From contig BEXV01000134.1 of NCBI GenBank assembly GCA_003118195.1, positions 181,411 through 245,410 on the forward strand: DNA of 64,000 bases, written 5' to 3'. The notes beneath the pieces were generated by a model. That model was given only the letters and a program-made list of their open reading frames with translations. It ran no database searches and had not been told where the DNA came from. Shown piece by piece: positions 39,601 to 51,455 of the stretch. The DNA comes from Hemicentrotus pulcherrimus (lineage: Eukaryota > Echinodermata > Echinoidea > Camarodonta > Strongylocentrotidae). The translations under genes were made by a program, and so were the position numbers. The stretch's first letter is position 1; every line of letters starts with the position of its first letter.

Positions 39601-41207
39601 AAGGCAGTGTCAGTAGGAGAAACTCTCTATTCTGAAGACAGTTTACTTTCTAAATTCCTACATTTCAATCGATTTTCAAATGAATTTCAAAGAAAAAAAA
39701 GAACTTATGCAATTCAGATGATAAAATAAGTCATTATTTGTCAAACTTCGTATTATTAGTTTTTAAAGAATTTTACATATCTTGGTGTGTTTTTTAAAGC
39801 ACACTTCAAATTAATTAGATTAAAATGCCTGCATGATACAGGGAGGAATTGAGTGACGTGCTAGCAATTACTTTCATAACTAAGATCGCCTTCAAATCAT
39901 CTGAAATAATATAACATGATATAGTCTATACTAGATAATAGCTAACTAGATTCATTTATAACTGCTATCTTCTACAATACTATTTAAAACAGGTCATTTT
40001 GTTAAGTGACAAAGACTTGTTTTAAATTGTACTACTTATCAATTATCAAATTTCATTAAGTCAAACCGAACCAACATTTGGATCTGTACTGTTATATTGT
40101 TTTTTCGTGTGATAATGTCTTTTTTTATGAATGGAGGTTTATGACCCACTGTTACGTTTCTACGGAAAAAATAACCCCATGCCGATATTGATTATTGTTA
40201 TGTTTGTTGAATAGTCTTTTTTTTGGTAATGTTTGTATTAAACTTACTGAAGGCTACTCCCGTACATGACGTCATTTTTAAATTTCCGCACGCTGTAAAT
40301 GCACTGACAAATAAACCAACATGCTTTTGTCTGATTTTATCTGATTATCTTGCTCAGGTGAACATGAAATGAAAACCAGTTTTCCGGTTAGGGTAAAAGA
40401 AATCGGGAATTTCCATTATTGGTCTATATTTTAACTTGCAGTTAAAAAAAAAAATTTTCAAAGAAGATTAAATCACCAATAGTTTGAGGGAAGATGAGAT
40501 ATTTTCGTCTGCAAATCATCTGAAATACTAAAAAAATGAAATGTGATCTGTAGCTAACCAAATTAATCGTCGTGTAGACATGCAAAGTAGATATAGCGTT
40601 ACGGTTAGAATTATACAGATCTTTGATGGAAAGGCTTTTGCCACAACCGTTTCTTTTGGATACCCACAGGATCTTCCAGAACCAAGCATACTTTAAGCGA
40701 AAACCAATATTAAAATGTTAAATGTTCGACTAATGAAACATAACAACTCGTCATGTCATCATAGTCGCTCGTTGAACATACAAGTATGAGACATATTCTA
40801 TTTAATGACATGTTTGTATTGGAAGATCAACCTGAAAATGACTGTACACACTCCTAGTCATATAAAGCAAAATGTTGTCAATGTTCACCTTTGGTTGATA
40901 GTTGAGTGAAAGATGTGCATACGAATAGTTATGTTCGTGTTCTGTTTATTCTGAATGTCATCCTTTACATCGGCTGGATGATGTTACCATAGCAACGAGA
41001 TGAGATGGAAATGAAGATGAATGAGTGGTGAAAAAATTAATCCGCTGTGGAAAAGTTTACGCATTGAGACTATAAACTAATAAGGCGATAACATGTAAAT
41101 CCCAACGGGTAAACTGAATGTGAACTATTAAAGAGGAGAGAGAGAGAGAGAGAGTCGGACAGAGAATCAGAGAGAGAGAGGGATATATTGATAGAAAGAG
41201 ACGAAGG
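36661..41207. other. Intergenic DNA with polypurine and polypyrimidine tracts
   Basis: GA-rich tracts at about 36685-36895, a polypyrimidine tract at 38341-38482, GT-rich alternation at about 38818-38890 and a GA run at 41135-41155. The 138-codon frame at 37860-38276 and the 107-codon minus frame at 36895-37218 have no supporting signals. Confidence 0.5.
38341..38482. repeat. Polypyrimidine (CT-rich) tract
   Basis: Almost entirely C and T on the plus strand, with an internal C run. Low-complexity sequence. Confidence 0.93.
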
Positions 41208-41757
41208 TTAAAGGAGCTACACAAAGAAAATTTACTAAAAACTGACAATTAGAACAAATTACATATGGATGGAAAGATTTTCTCTTGAAAAACACGAATA
41301 ATTTGCTGAGAAATCATATAGGTATCGTGGAGAGGCGTAAAATGCCATTTTTCAAGACCCTTCTTAAACCCCCAAGCGCCCCCGAACGTAAGCCAAACAC
41401 ACGAGCGTAGCGAGCTCTGAATAGTGAGGTCACACCCTGGACAAACAGCTCGGTACCGGCTGCTAGCTTCCGCTTAGTCCGTCTAGCTGCAGACCAAGCG
41501 GAAGCTAGCAGCCTTTTTTTAACAGCCGTGTCCAGGGTGTGACGTCACACGAAGAACTACGACAAAATACGAAAAAATACGAATAGGCAGTAAATCTGGA
41601 TCTCAAAACTAACATTTTTGAAAGTTGATTTCTGCGGGCCCAAAACATATTTTGAAGAGGAAATTTGTTGTAATTGATCAGTAAGGCTTTCCCTTCGCAA
41701 TGATATGAATTTTGCATCAATTCAAAACACTTTTGCTTCTTGGTGTGACTCCTTTAA
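41208..41757. mobile_element. TTAA-flanked centre-symmetric MITE (element B, ~550 bp)
   Basis: The left end TTAAAGGAGCTACACAAAGAA matches the reverse complement of the right end at 18 of 21 positions, and both ends carry TTAA. Near the exact middle sits a strong foldback. A 15-bp perfect pair joins 41429-41443 with 41529-41543, and an 18-bp perfect pair joins 41458-41475 with 41496-41513. The foldback centre (about 41486) coincides with the element centre (about 41482). Length, TTAA ends and central palindrome match elements A and C. No coding capacity is seen. Confidence 0.72.
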
Positions 41758-44452
41758 TGGTGATAGAGGGAGAGAGAGAGAGAGAGCGAGAGAGGGAGGG
41801 GACACACACACACACACACACACGATCGTGCAAACACACACACACGCACAATAGGGAGAGAGACAGAAAGAGAGGTAAAGAGTCTTATTGGCAAGTGAAA
41901 GAAATGAAATGATCAGTCAGGGAAAATAAAATGCGGAAAGAAGAGAAAGAAGAAATTGACAGGAAAATGGTTATGAGAGATGGAAGGTAAGAGAAAGAAA
42001 TTGTTTCATGAAATTACACAAGACTTTTGTCCGATTTATGAAATCGGATAGTGGTTATTGTTCAACGCTTTCTTTCTCTTTAAGAAGGGAAATATTTGAT
42101 ACGATTCTACGCTCTTAACCATTTTCTCACTTTAGCTCTAATAGCATCTCATGCTTGAACTTGAAATGAATGCGAGCATTAGAAGGTCATGATTTGGTCT
42201 CACGTTATGATAGTCGATGTGAATGACTGTATATAAATACCACATTGAGTGGTTCGAATGAAGATTGACGACAGACGTCGTTGATCATCTACATTAAGAG
42301 CAACCATGAGGGGGTGTCAACCTACCTTTTAAAGAGATCACCATGTATTTGTTTCAATGGTGATATCTGAGATAGGAGCCTATTAAAGTCAGATCTCTAT
42401 AAGAGATGGATTTTTTTTCTCACGCTAATGGGTCTTATGTTCCATCTCAAGTCCATTAACACTCTTTTAAAGGCTGTATGTGTTTTAGATGTTTTTCTTT
42501 GAAATATTTGTTGGTATTGTTTGCAGCGTGTGTTCTATCTAATATTCATGAAAGGATTGGCGTGGTCCTCTGTAATCGCTCTGCTTCCTGTTGATTACCT
42601 TCTTGATACACATAATGGCTACTTGGAACCTTTATTCATAAAAGTGAAAGTTATTCTGTATTGCGGAGGGGAATTCCCATTATCCTTTATAAATGTGTGT
42701 CCTTTTGTTGATTTGTATCCTTTCATAATAATTATATGCATTTAATAATATATATATAGATATAGACAAGACATAATGATGCTCCGTAGATGAAAATGTT
42801 GTTTTACAATGCTCTAAATTCCTATTTTCCATTACACTGTCCTTCATGCGTGCGGTCCACACCCACTCAACCATTTTCGCTTGTATAATCTCTTCCATGT
42901 AGTTCATACCCTTGTCTACACTCTTTCTGAGGGTCCATGCTCTACAAGCTATGCAATTTAGTAGATCCCTCCATATTCACTTGACATATAAAAATAGACA
43001 GCAATATTTGTTTCTTCTTCTTGATTTATATTGTATAATATGAATATCGTATAATTCCTTGTAACTAAATTATAAATGTTTTTTGCTATGCAAAGAAAAA
43101 TAACATGTACACTCGTATAATTACTTAGTACACTTTGTAAAATGTTTTTTTGCAATTTATCTATTGTACATAGTTTGTATATTTCTTCTTATAAATAGAA
43201 AATAAAACTTTAATTTGACTTTGAAAATGTTATTGTTATGCATCAAAAAAGCGCATCCAATCCCCGCAGGCTCGGAGAGGGGACACAAACAACTATTACG
43301 TCACAAAGCTAACATCACTATCAAAGAGACCCTTTAAGAAGATTATATGACCTTCTGGCGTGACCAGTTAGCTCAGCTGTTTTTCCAGGATGAATTTCCA
43401 AAATTAGTTGAATTTAAAAGGGGGATCTCATCTGAAAGTCGCTTATAATTGTTATATTCGACCTCCCAACGGGTTTTCCTAGCTTCAAAGCTACTAGCGA
43501 GAGCAGCAATCGACACACCGCCCTCAAGGGGCAACCCGAAACGACGGGGAAAGAGAATGAAAGCCATGTATATGTGGAAACCAAGTGATTGTATGTCATA
43601 TCCAATACTCGTGCCCATAAGCATTTGATCAGGAACGCTTTAACTACTGACATGACATTATACTCAGGGAGGTGGTAGAGATCTCCCTGGTAAACTGAAG
43701 TATATTGTTTCTAAATCGCTAACAGATCAAATACACATTTTAGCTTAAATCACAGGGTTTATGTTAAGGGTTCAATTTGAATGGGAGTACGATTCCTAGT
43801 AATGTTGTGACATCTGTTGAAAGGCCACATATAGTTTTTGTTGACAATGTGAAGAAGACTGTCGTTCTTTGTGAGCTAACGGATCCTTTTGAACCAAAAA
43901 TCAAAACTGCAAGAAAAATAAAAACCGAAAAGTACGCCTCTGTATAAAGTATCTGATATAGTAAACAATGGTTTCAAATGTTTACTACTGTGTTTCGAAG
44001 TAGGATCTAGAGTCTTCATAACCAAGAAAATATTGGGAAAAAAGGAAAAAAGGGAAACTTTTCAGTCGTCTGTTTATTTAATTAAGATCCATCGAGTCAT
44101 CTCTAAAATTTCAATTCGCACTTTTTGTGTATTCTTCAGGGCATTGGCTGAGCCATCAAAAAAAAAGAGTTTTCTTATTTCATAAAGTGTAACAAACTAC
44201 ATGCCTAAACCTTACTCAAAGTGGTATTCAATAATTGATAATGATGGTTATAGACCGAAGGGGTTGATTTATGTTTATACAGCAATTGTTGTAACTTTTG
44301 TTCGTTTGATCTTTCTGCTTGAAAATAAGTTTCTGGAGTTCGATCCATTACATTCACATCTATCAATAGCTTGATGATAGATAAGGGGAGTCTTTGGCAT
44401 GTATTTTTAGATAAAAAGAATGATATTGATTTACATTTTATCATTATTATAT
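41758..44452. other. Intergenic DNA upstream of the GPI-type gene
   Basis: A GA/CA compound microsatellite occupies about 41767-41880. A locally GC-richer patch at 43373-43653 is open in two minus-strand frames but lacks splice or domain support. AATAAA-like signals near 43200 cannot be tied to a gene. Confidence 0.5.
41767..41880. repeat. GA/CA compound microsatellite
   Basis: (GA)n followed by (CA)n and a return to GA-rich sequence. Confidence 0.93.
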
Positions 44453-44496
44453 ATCTTATATTTATCTTATATTTATCTTATATTCATCTTATATTG
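44453..44496. repeat. 11-bp tandem repeat, four copies
   Basis: ATCTTATATTT repeated four times, the last two copies differing only at the final base. It ends about 120 bp upstream of the predicted start codon of the GPI-type gene. Confidence 0.9.
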
Positions 44497-44616
44497 ATTG
44501 CAGTTAAGATTGTAAAACAGTTTATATGTTTCCTTTCCACGTATACAGGATAATACATTAAACAGATCCTCGTTAGGCCATGCGGAGGAAGATTGTTTCA
44601 TGACCCTCAGATCATC

Positions 44617-44701
44617 ATGTTAGTGGAACAGACAATGTTACAGATGATGGTTGCTATGGTGATGACCTGTCTTATTCCTGCTGTGACGTACGCCGTCCAA
44701 G
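44617..44701 (+). CDS. Exon 1 of cysteine-free GPI-type secreted protein: signal peptide
   Basis: This exon encodes residues 1-28, which form a signal peptide. It begins MLVEQTMLQMMVAMVMTC, hydrophobic overall, with a likely cut after VTYA at residue 26. ATG at 44617 is chosen because an A stands at -3, the hydrophobic core follows, and no ATG precedes it in frame within the exon. The exon ends at a consensus donor G|GTAAGT in phase 1, and its last base completes a codon with exon 2. A candidate acceptor (TATACAG at 44542-44548, after a pyrimidine stretch) suggests an additional 5' untranslated exon upstream. Every later junction is also phase 1 and the frame stays open across all five exons, which is the main evidence that this is one gene. 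Confidence 0.68.
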
Positions 44702-44755
44702 GTAAGTATAATCTGAATAATATGCGTGTTATGTACACTCAACAAAGCTCAAATG

Positions 44756-45307
44756 TTAAAGGGATAGTTGAGTTCTGTTTTTAGACCACAATTGCCTTCA
44801 AAGTGCATGGTTATTGTTCTTATTCTTATCGATAACATTTCTAGTGCCCTTTGAGGACCTAAACTTGCTATGAAGGTAGTTTAGCCAAAACGATAATACC
44901 AATTCAGCTCCACTTAAAAAAAACAAAACACGGCGGCAGTTAATAAATTAATTAATTAGTATTAAAAAAAACATGGGCAGGCGAGTTGGGCTTGATATAA
45001 CCAACACGAAAAAAACAAAAAACAAACAACATCGGCATTGGCTGAAATACAACGTAAAAGGCGCTATTTTGTTTTTTCATTTGCTTTTTCAAATTATCGA
45101 ATTTTGTGGTGGTACACAAAATTGATAGTAGAAATCGTTATGTTTAAGGATATTTCAGCCGTCTCTGAACCGATTTTGATCAAACAAAGATGATTTTGTC
45201 ATCTAAATTGGTATGTTCTTTCAAATTTGACACTCAGTTTTTCATTATCTCAGAGAAAAAATATTTTATGTAGCGCCCTCTGCAACAAAACTCAACTATC
45301 CCATTAA
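44756..45307. mobile_element. TTAA-flanked MITE (element C, 552 bp)
   Basis: The ends TTAAAGGGATAGTTGAGTT (44756-44774) and the reverse complement of 45289-45307 match at 18 of 19 positions. TTAA at each edge could be the target duplication. It shares the TTAAAGG opening and size class of elements A and B but lacks an obvious central palindrome. It starts only 54 bp after the exon 1 donor. Confidence 0.82.
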
Positions 45308-47053
45308 CTGAACCCTTTATAATTGCTGGATCTAACTTTGAAACTGTTGGATCCAGTATTTTCAAAGTATTAATCTTCATGCCAGTTATGCTGAATTGTG
45401 AGTTGACACATCACTTGTGTAGAAGCACATTTCAGGATGAAAAATTTACCCTGCTCACAATACTGACGTAGTTAACATGGTCACAATGCAATTTCCATTT
45501 CATCGTGTGCCAAGGTAAATACCTGGAAATAATGCAGTTTAACTTTAACTTTAGAATAAAATGTGCTTCCAAAAAATGAACTTCTAGCAATAACAAAATT
45601 CACCCCTTGGTATTAATAGCACGAATAATCTATAAAAGGTGACAAAAATATGACCGAGAAATGTCATGTAAAAGTCGTCATATAAGCTGAAATTCCTGTA
45701 CACATTTTCATGCAACATTTGGTCTAAGATTAAGGGGCATCACCAAAAATTGTCATGAGCTTTACAAGACGTATACAGGAATCATCTTACGGTCGCTCGG
45801 TCTTAACTAATACAATGTGTGTTTTTTAATTCAAGTAAAAATTGGTCTTCGCATGACCACAGGTAAGACGGATTTACGTGACATTTCTTTTTAAAAAAGA
45901 CAATTCATTCAGACAAATAAACTAGTATTAATTGCGTTACTTAGCTTTCACTTTGTCGTTTCTCTTAACGGCCTTTGGCTGTATAACTTTCACAGTATTA
46001 CCTTGAAATTGATTGTTGTGTTTTCAAAACGGTCGATCAAAAATAGAAACGTCCTGGACATTTGAAACAAATGAAGAAATGTAATACTAAATTTACAGAA
46101 CAGGACGAATTAGTTTGTCTTTGCAATGAGTCTATGATTATGACTACGGGCTATGAAAACTGATAAGTAGATAGAATGGTTGTTTGACGTTAAAATATAA
46201 CAAGAAATAAGAAACAAGAAACTAAGATAAAACGGGAAAATCACAAATAGAGTATCTAAGACGTCCTGTGGTAGATTCACAATTATTATCTTACCCACAA
46301 AGGAAAGGGGGCGCAATTACCCCTTCCCCCAGCAAAATAGGGCTATTTTAAAGTTTCAACATTCGGTCATTTTATAATTCTCAATGTGAATGTCTTTTCA
46401 AAGACACCGTATACGAGAATGCCATTACATGTAATCATTTCAGTTTAATTCAAAATAGCATTCTTTAAATCTATTGTAACGATTTCATGATACAGATGTA
46501 TTCAATTTAATTAAAATAATCTTTTTTCCATGAGTCAATCAAAACATGTTAAAAAAGTTTAAATTTTATGAGGACAAAAATTAGAAATGAGACATAAACA
46601 TTATGAATATTTTTAGTAGAGTTTTGACAACTGAACTAATCTATTGTAATTCATGAATTGAAAAACAAAGGGGGAACATAAATCCAAGAATAATATTGAT
46701 AATGTAGAAAAGTTTCTTTTGGAAAATATGTAAATGGAAGCCTAAACTAATTCCCCTGAATAACGTATACATTAAATGCACAGCCACAGACGGCAAAGTT
46801 GAATAACATGAGAGGTGCTACTTGAAATGTTATCAAATTATAATTCAACCTGCGTTATGTCACTCACAGATACCGTTATTCTTTGGCTTATCGCATCAAT
46901 AATGTTAATCTTTTTAAAATGATTGAACTTCAATGACATGCAGACGATGATAATACCAGCTGGTTTTCAAAAGAGGGCCATGTGTAGAGGAAACTGAGAT
47001 GGATGTATGTCAGAAGGGGAATGAAATTGAGTGCAGTAAATCAATCGCGAGGC

Positions 47054-47342
47054 AGATGGAGAGAGGGAGAAAGAGAGCGAAAGAGATATAGAGAGAAAGG
47101 GAGAGAGAGAGGAAGAGGGGGGGGGGCTTTTAGAGTTTGCATGAGGGAGGGGAGGGGAGATAGAAAGACGTGAAGGGTGAGAAAGGGAAGACACAGAGAG
47201 AGCGAGGGAAAATAGGACAAAGATTGTGGGAATTTAGAAAGAATACATGAAGACAGAGGGATATAAAGAGGAGAAATGGTGGAGGGGTGGAAAGAGAGAG
47301 GAAGAGTGAGAGATAATGGGAGAGAGAGGGGGGGGGGGGGGG
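47054..47342. repeat. GA-rich polypurine tracts
   Basis: Interrupted GA runs with two G homopolymers, low-complexity, inside intron 1. Confidence 0.9.
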
Positions 47343-48039
47343 AGAACCAGTAGAAAGCTGGTTTCGTGTTTATTTTCGTCCATGTTTCCGTTTGCCTTTG
47401 GCTTGACGCAAAAGTCGATAGCCTTAATTCGCCCTAGTGTCAAAGTCTTAATCCCTCGTACATGAACTTGCTTTCATCAACTTTCCATACGATTAAAAAA
47501 AAAAGGATTCACAAATTGTTCAAGGATATCACGTAAATTGGGCAATAATTTCTTTTGAAGTTGAAATATTCCAGTCACATACAACGGGTATTACATTAAC
47601 AATCTTTAGAAAATGAAAGTATATGCATGTATGCCTACTTAGACATAGGAAACTAGATTAGCGATGAGTTCAGATCTACCCAAGATGTTTTACCGACAAA
47701 TAGGCCTACACGAAATATCATCGAGAACGTGATTGTTATTCTTAAGAGGAAATCGTGATGAATGTATGTAACACGTTTTTTCTCTCTAAAAGTATTCAGG
47801 CACACATAAAGCTGACATATTTAATCATCCTAATGTTTCATTATAATTAACCAATAGGATTCTAACTCACGTTCGGCAGACGTACAGTAATGGATCAAAC
47901 AGACTATTTTATCCATTTAACTGAATCCCATGATGTATTCAAGCTCTTTTATTTTCAAATTAGACAGACTGTTTCTCTGCCCTCTCTCTTCTCTTCCGTC
48001 AATTCAATCAGTGTGTCTATTGTCTCTCCCTAACCCTAC

Positions 48040-49015
48040 ATCCCACCCCCTCTCTCTCTCTCTCTCATCCTCTCTCTCTCTCTCTCTTTCTCTCTCTCCC
48101 TCTCTTTCTCTCTTCTCTCTCTCTCTCTCTCACTCTCATCCTCTCGCTCTCTCATTCCCTCTCTCTCTCTCTCTCTTTCTCCTCTCTCTATCTTTCTCTC
48201 TATCGGTCTCCTCTATTGACAGTGTGTTTTCCTTTCTTTTTCTGTTACTCTGATCCTTCCTCCATTTCTTTATTTCTTCTCTTCTACTCTCATGGTCATC
48301 TTATTATCATTCTCCTTCGTATGACTTCTTTTATGACTTGTTCTTCTTCTCCTTCTTGTTTTTGCTGTTGTTCTTCTCCTTCTCTTTTTTCCCTTCTTTT
48401 TCTCTCCTTCTTCTCCTCATTTTCCTCCTTCTTTTTCTTCTTTTATTCTTTCTTCTTCTTCTCCATCTTCTTTTTCTTCTTCTTCTTCTCTTTCTTCTCT
48501 TTCTTCTTTTTCTTCTTCTTTTTCTTATTCTCCTTCCTCTACTCCTCCTTTTCCTCCTTCTTTTTCTTCTTTTTCTCTTTCTTCTTCTTCTTCTTATTCT
48601 TCTTCTCCTTCTTCTTCATCTTCTTCTCCTTCTCCTCCTCCTTCTTCTTTTTCTTTTTCTTTTTCTTCTTCTCCTCCTTCTTCTTCTTCTTTTTCTTTTT
48701 CTTCTTTTTCATCTTCTTCTTCTTCTTCTCCTTCTTCTTCTCCTCCTTTTCCTCCTTATTTTTCTACTTCTTCTCTTTCTCCTTTTTCTTCTTCTTCTTC
48801 TTCTTCTTCTTCTTCTTCTTCTTCTCCTCCTTCTTTTTCTTTTTCTTCTTCTCTGTCTTTTTCTTTTTTTTCTTCTTCTCCTTCATCTTCTTTTTCTTTT
48901 TTCTTCTTCTCCTTCTTCTTTTTCTTCTTCTTCTTCTTCTTTTTCGTCTTCTTTTTCGTCTTCTTCTTCTTCTTCTCCTTCCTCTTCTCCTCCTCCTCCT
49001 CCTCCTCCTCAACCG
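48040..49015. repeat. Polypyrimidine tract: (CT)n then imperfect (TTC)n
   Basis: Almost 1 kb is nearly free of purines on the plus strand: (CT)n to about 48200, then imperfect TTC/TCC repeats to about 49015. The longest run with no purine is near 48767-48854. Such DNA can form intramolecular triplexes (H-DNA). The long phenylalanine, serine, leucine, lysine and arginine frames across it are artefacts. It lies in intron 1, so the gene's transcript would carry UUC repeats. Confidence 0.96.
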
Positions 49016-49965
49016 CCTTCATTCATTTTCCTTCTCATCTTCTTACTGCCCGGTATCGAGACCTCGTGGTTTGTAAGAGGCGTGTAAGAGTGATGGTCCC
49101 AACCCCCTCAGGTAGACATGCACTTTCCACAAAATACGGTCGTTATGTGCGAATGCATTCTAAACCTGTAAGCAAGGCTCTAAAAATAGCTCCTACGTTC
49201 GGCATTGATTTTGCCTCCTTCCCACGCACTCATTTGCTAAGGATCAGCAGATGTTGTAGACTTTATTATTAAGTCAGGAGTTTCTTCAGCGGACGGTTGA
49301 TTATCGTATTAATTTCAGAAGCATGACACTTTACCTTGAAAATTGTTGTTTTTCATCTTCATTTTCCAACTATTCGACGTCTCGGTTACGCTTACACATA
49401 ATTATGCATGATTTCTCCTTTAATAGGGTCATTAGGCTTTGGCAAGGTTCTGGACCTGTGCATAAACTTGTTGATATTTTCTGCATCTGGATATAAGAAG
49501 AAGAAAAAATTATTCATATTCATACACCAAAGAAAAAATAATATATTTTAGAGAGAAAAAATAAAATGCCATGTGTGATTGCCATCTACAAAACATATTA
49601 CGTCATCACCATCATCGCAATTCGACCAGTGGAACACTTGTGGGGAGCGGGGGCCACTCCCGATCGACGCCTTCTTTTAAACCCAATTGATATTCCTTAG
49701 GACTCGCACACAAATAGAATATGAAATGCCCCCTTAATTGTGTACTTTCTCGCAGTTGTTCATCCTCACTCTGTCATAGTCCTGGATCACCGCTCCAGCC
49801 CATTAAAACTTTCACAGGTCTGGGTATCATTAAGTTTCCATTATTTTTTACTAGGATAAAACAACTATGCGATTTTTATCAATTTTAGACAAGAATGTCA
49901 ATTTTTGTTGTTGAAATGGTACGATTTGTATTTATTTATTCTTTGTTTATTTGCTTTCTTCTCAG

Positions 49966-50292
49966 TCGATTTCCCCAAAGTGCCGCGTCGTTATCATAAA
50001 ATACGCTCTTCGTTGACCCATGATGAATCCGATGTTGATCCCAATCCATCAAAGATAATCGACGACGCTTTCGACAATACCCACCTCATCCCAGTCAACG
50101 ATAAAACAAGAGCGCCTTCAACGTCTGGACTGAATTCCCAACTTAAACACGGAATGGTAGAAAGACGGAGAAGAAGTCAATATAATCAACATTGGGATCA
50201 GAAAAACGACAAGAAAAATCATGAAAATGGAAGGACTTTAAAATCCACGAGGACGGAAAAGAAATATGAGCACAAGCTGCTTAAAGATCATG
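49966..50292 (+). CDS. Exon 2 of cysteine-free GPI-type secreted protein
   Basis: A strong acceptor (TTTGCTTTCTTCTCAG) precedes it and a donor G|GTAATT follows, phase 1 on both sides. It encodes residues 29-137 with no cysteine, many K, R, N, H and D, and little hydrophobic content, so this part is probably disordered. An ERRRRS stretch at residues 94-99 fits the proprotein-convertase pattern R-X-R/K-R, with a possible cut after residue 98. I do not recognise a domain. Confidence 0.75.
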
Positions 50293-50864
50293 GTAATTTT
50301 CTGTTAAAAATTAGGGAGTGATTCTTTGTCGTTTTCTAAAGAGACAACAGAGCCATTTTTACTACTGATTGAAACGCAATAGTCAGAAAGTTTTCAATTT
50401 TGTTTGTCCGTCAGAAAACACAGTTAGGGCCCTGACAACTATATCCGAAATAAAGGCAATCAATTTATTCAATTGGGTCACAAGGCGTGTAGTATCCAGA
50501 AATGTGATAAGATGGCGGTGGGGGCATATAATTCGTGCTCATGCCACCTCTATAGAGGGGGCATGAGCACGAATAATATGCGAAACACAGGTGGCCGCCT
50601 TTAGTGCACATCAACATCGTGTAATTTATCAGGATTGTGAGCCCCTCTTATGTAACAAACCCTGGTTCCGCCACTAATCCAGGGCCTTGTCGAATACTTT
50701 AGATATGCTTTGGCTCAGGGTCAGAAATTTGCCTTAAGATAAATGGTATTTTATTAAATATTGATAACGTAGTTGAGCCATAGCTCATATACATGATTCT
50801 TGTTTTCCTGTTGGTCTGTAATTTCTGCAGTGCTTAAATATTCATACTTCCGTTTCCTTTTCAG
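50293..50864. other. Intron 2, with a 58-bp near-perfect palindrome
   Basis: A 572-bp intron with consensus ends. Positions 50524-50581 form a near-perfect palindrome: 27 of 29 pairs match and there is no loop, centred on CCTCTATAGAGG. Confidence 0.7.
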
Positions 50865-51218
50865 GAAGGATTATTGAGAAAGAACATAAGAGGATAAACC
50901 TTGGTGAGAATGGGCACAATCGACGAATTACCAACACGAACCTCGGCGGAACACCGGCTCAGAAACCTACTCAGAAAAACACCGAGCTGATGACGTCATC
51001 AAAACGCAACGAGACTGTTGCCGATTTAAAAGTTCATCGTAAACGGGTCAAGCGGGATGGCCCAGCGGCTCCACTACCTCCTTCTCTTTCTTTATCCACC
51101 CATCAGCCGCCCCCTGGGATGGATGAAGAGCAGCCGTGGAAAGGGGTGCCGCCTCCTTCAAACTTCCCTTATATCAACCAAGTCCCACGTGACAGTAAGA
51201 TAATGACACTAACTACCA
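50865..51218 (+). CDS. Exon 3 of cysteine-free GPI-type secreted protein
   Basis: The acceptor is TTTCCTTTTCAG and the frame continues from exon 2 (phase 1). It encodes residues 138-255, again without cysteine. A sequon NET lies at 186-188. A furin-type site RKRVKR ends at residue 201. The proline-rich segment that follows (APLPPSLSLS, HQPPPGMDEE, GVPPPSNFP) would be the released or anchored fragment. Two donors in the same phase, GTAAGA after 51194 and the stronger GTAAGT after 51218, differ by 24 bases. Using the first would drop residues 248-255. Confidence 0.75.
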
Positions 51219-51328
51219 GTAAGTATTATATCAACGACAATTATCACACCCCCCCCCCATCAATTATTCTTTATTATGTAACAATTACACTCTAAGTGAG
51301 CAAGACATGCTCTATGCTTATTTCTGTA

Positions 51329-51331
<3 letters not shown>

Positions 51332-51362
<31 letters not shown>

Positions 51363-51455
51363 GTATCTCTCCCATCCGTCTCTATCTCTTCCTCTCTATC
51401 CCTCTCTCTCTTTCTTTCTTTCTCCCCCTCCATCTCTCCCCTCTCTCTTCTCCCG
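51332..51455. repeat. CT-rich microsatellite
   Basis: (CT)n with TTTC and CCT interruptions on the plus strand, just inside intron 3. Confidence 0.93.

Larger units (their letters stand above)
44702..49965. other. Intron 1 of the GPI-type gene
   Basis: It carries a TTAA element (44756-45307), GA-rich tracts (about 47054-47342), and the large CT/TTC tract (48040-49015). A GC-richer patch with an open 68-codon frame (49066-49272) follows the tract, but it has no acceptor I trust. Because flanking junctions are phase 1, cassette exons could be hidden here. I did not find one. Confidence 0.6.

Noticed and set aside
43334..43337. Possible right end of a TTAA element (GAGACCCTTTAA)
   Set aside because: No matching left end was found upstream within the size range of elements A-C.
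43373..43653. Two overlapping minus-strand frames in a GC-richer patch
   Set aside because: Two frames open over the same DNA cannot both be real, and neither has splice sites or a known domain.
48216..49087. Very long plus-strand frames (249 and 286 codons) and basic/acidic minus-strand frames
   Set aside because: They arise wholly from the TTC/GAA repeat and consist of a few residue types; they lie in an intron of a spliced gene.
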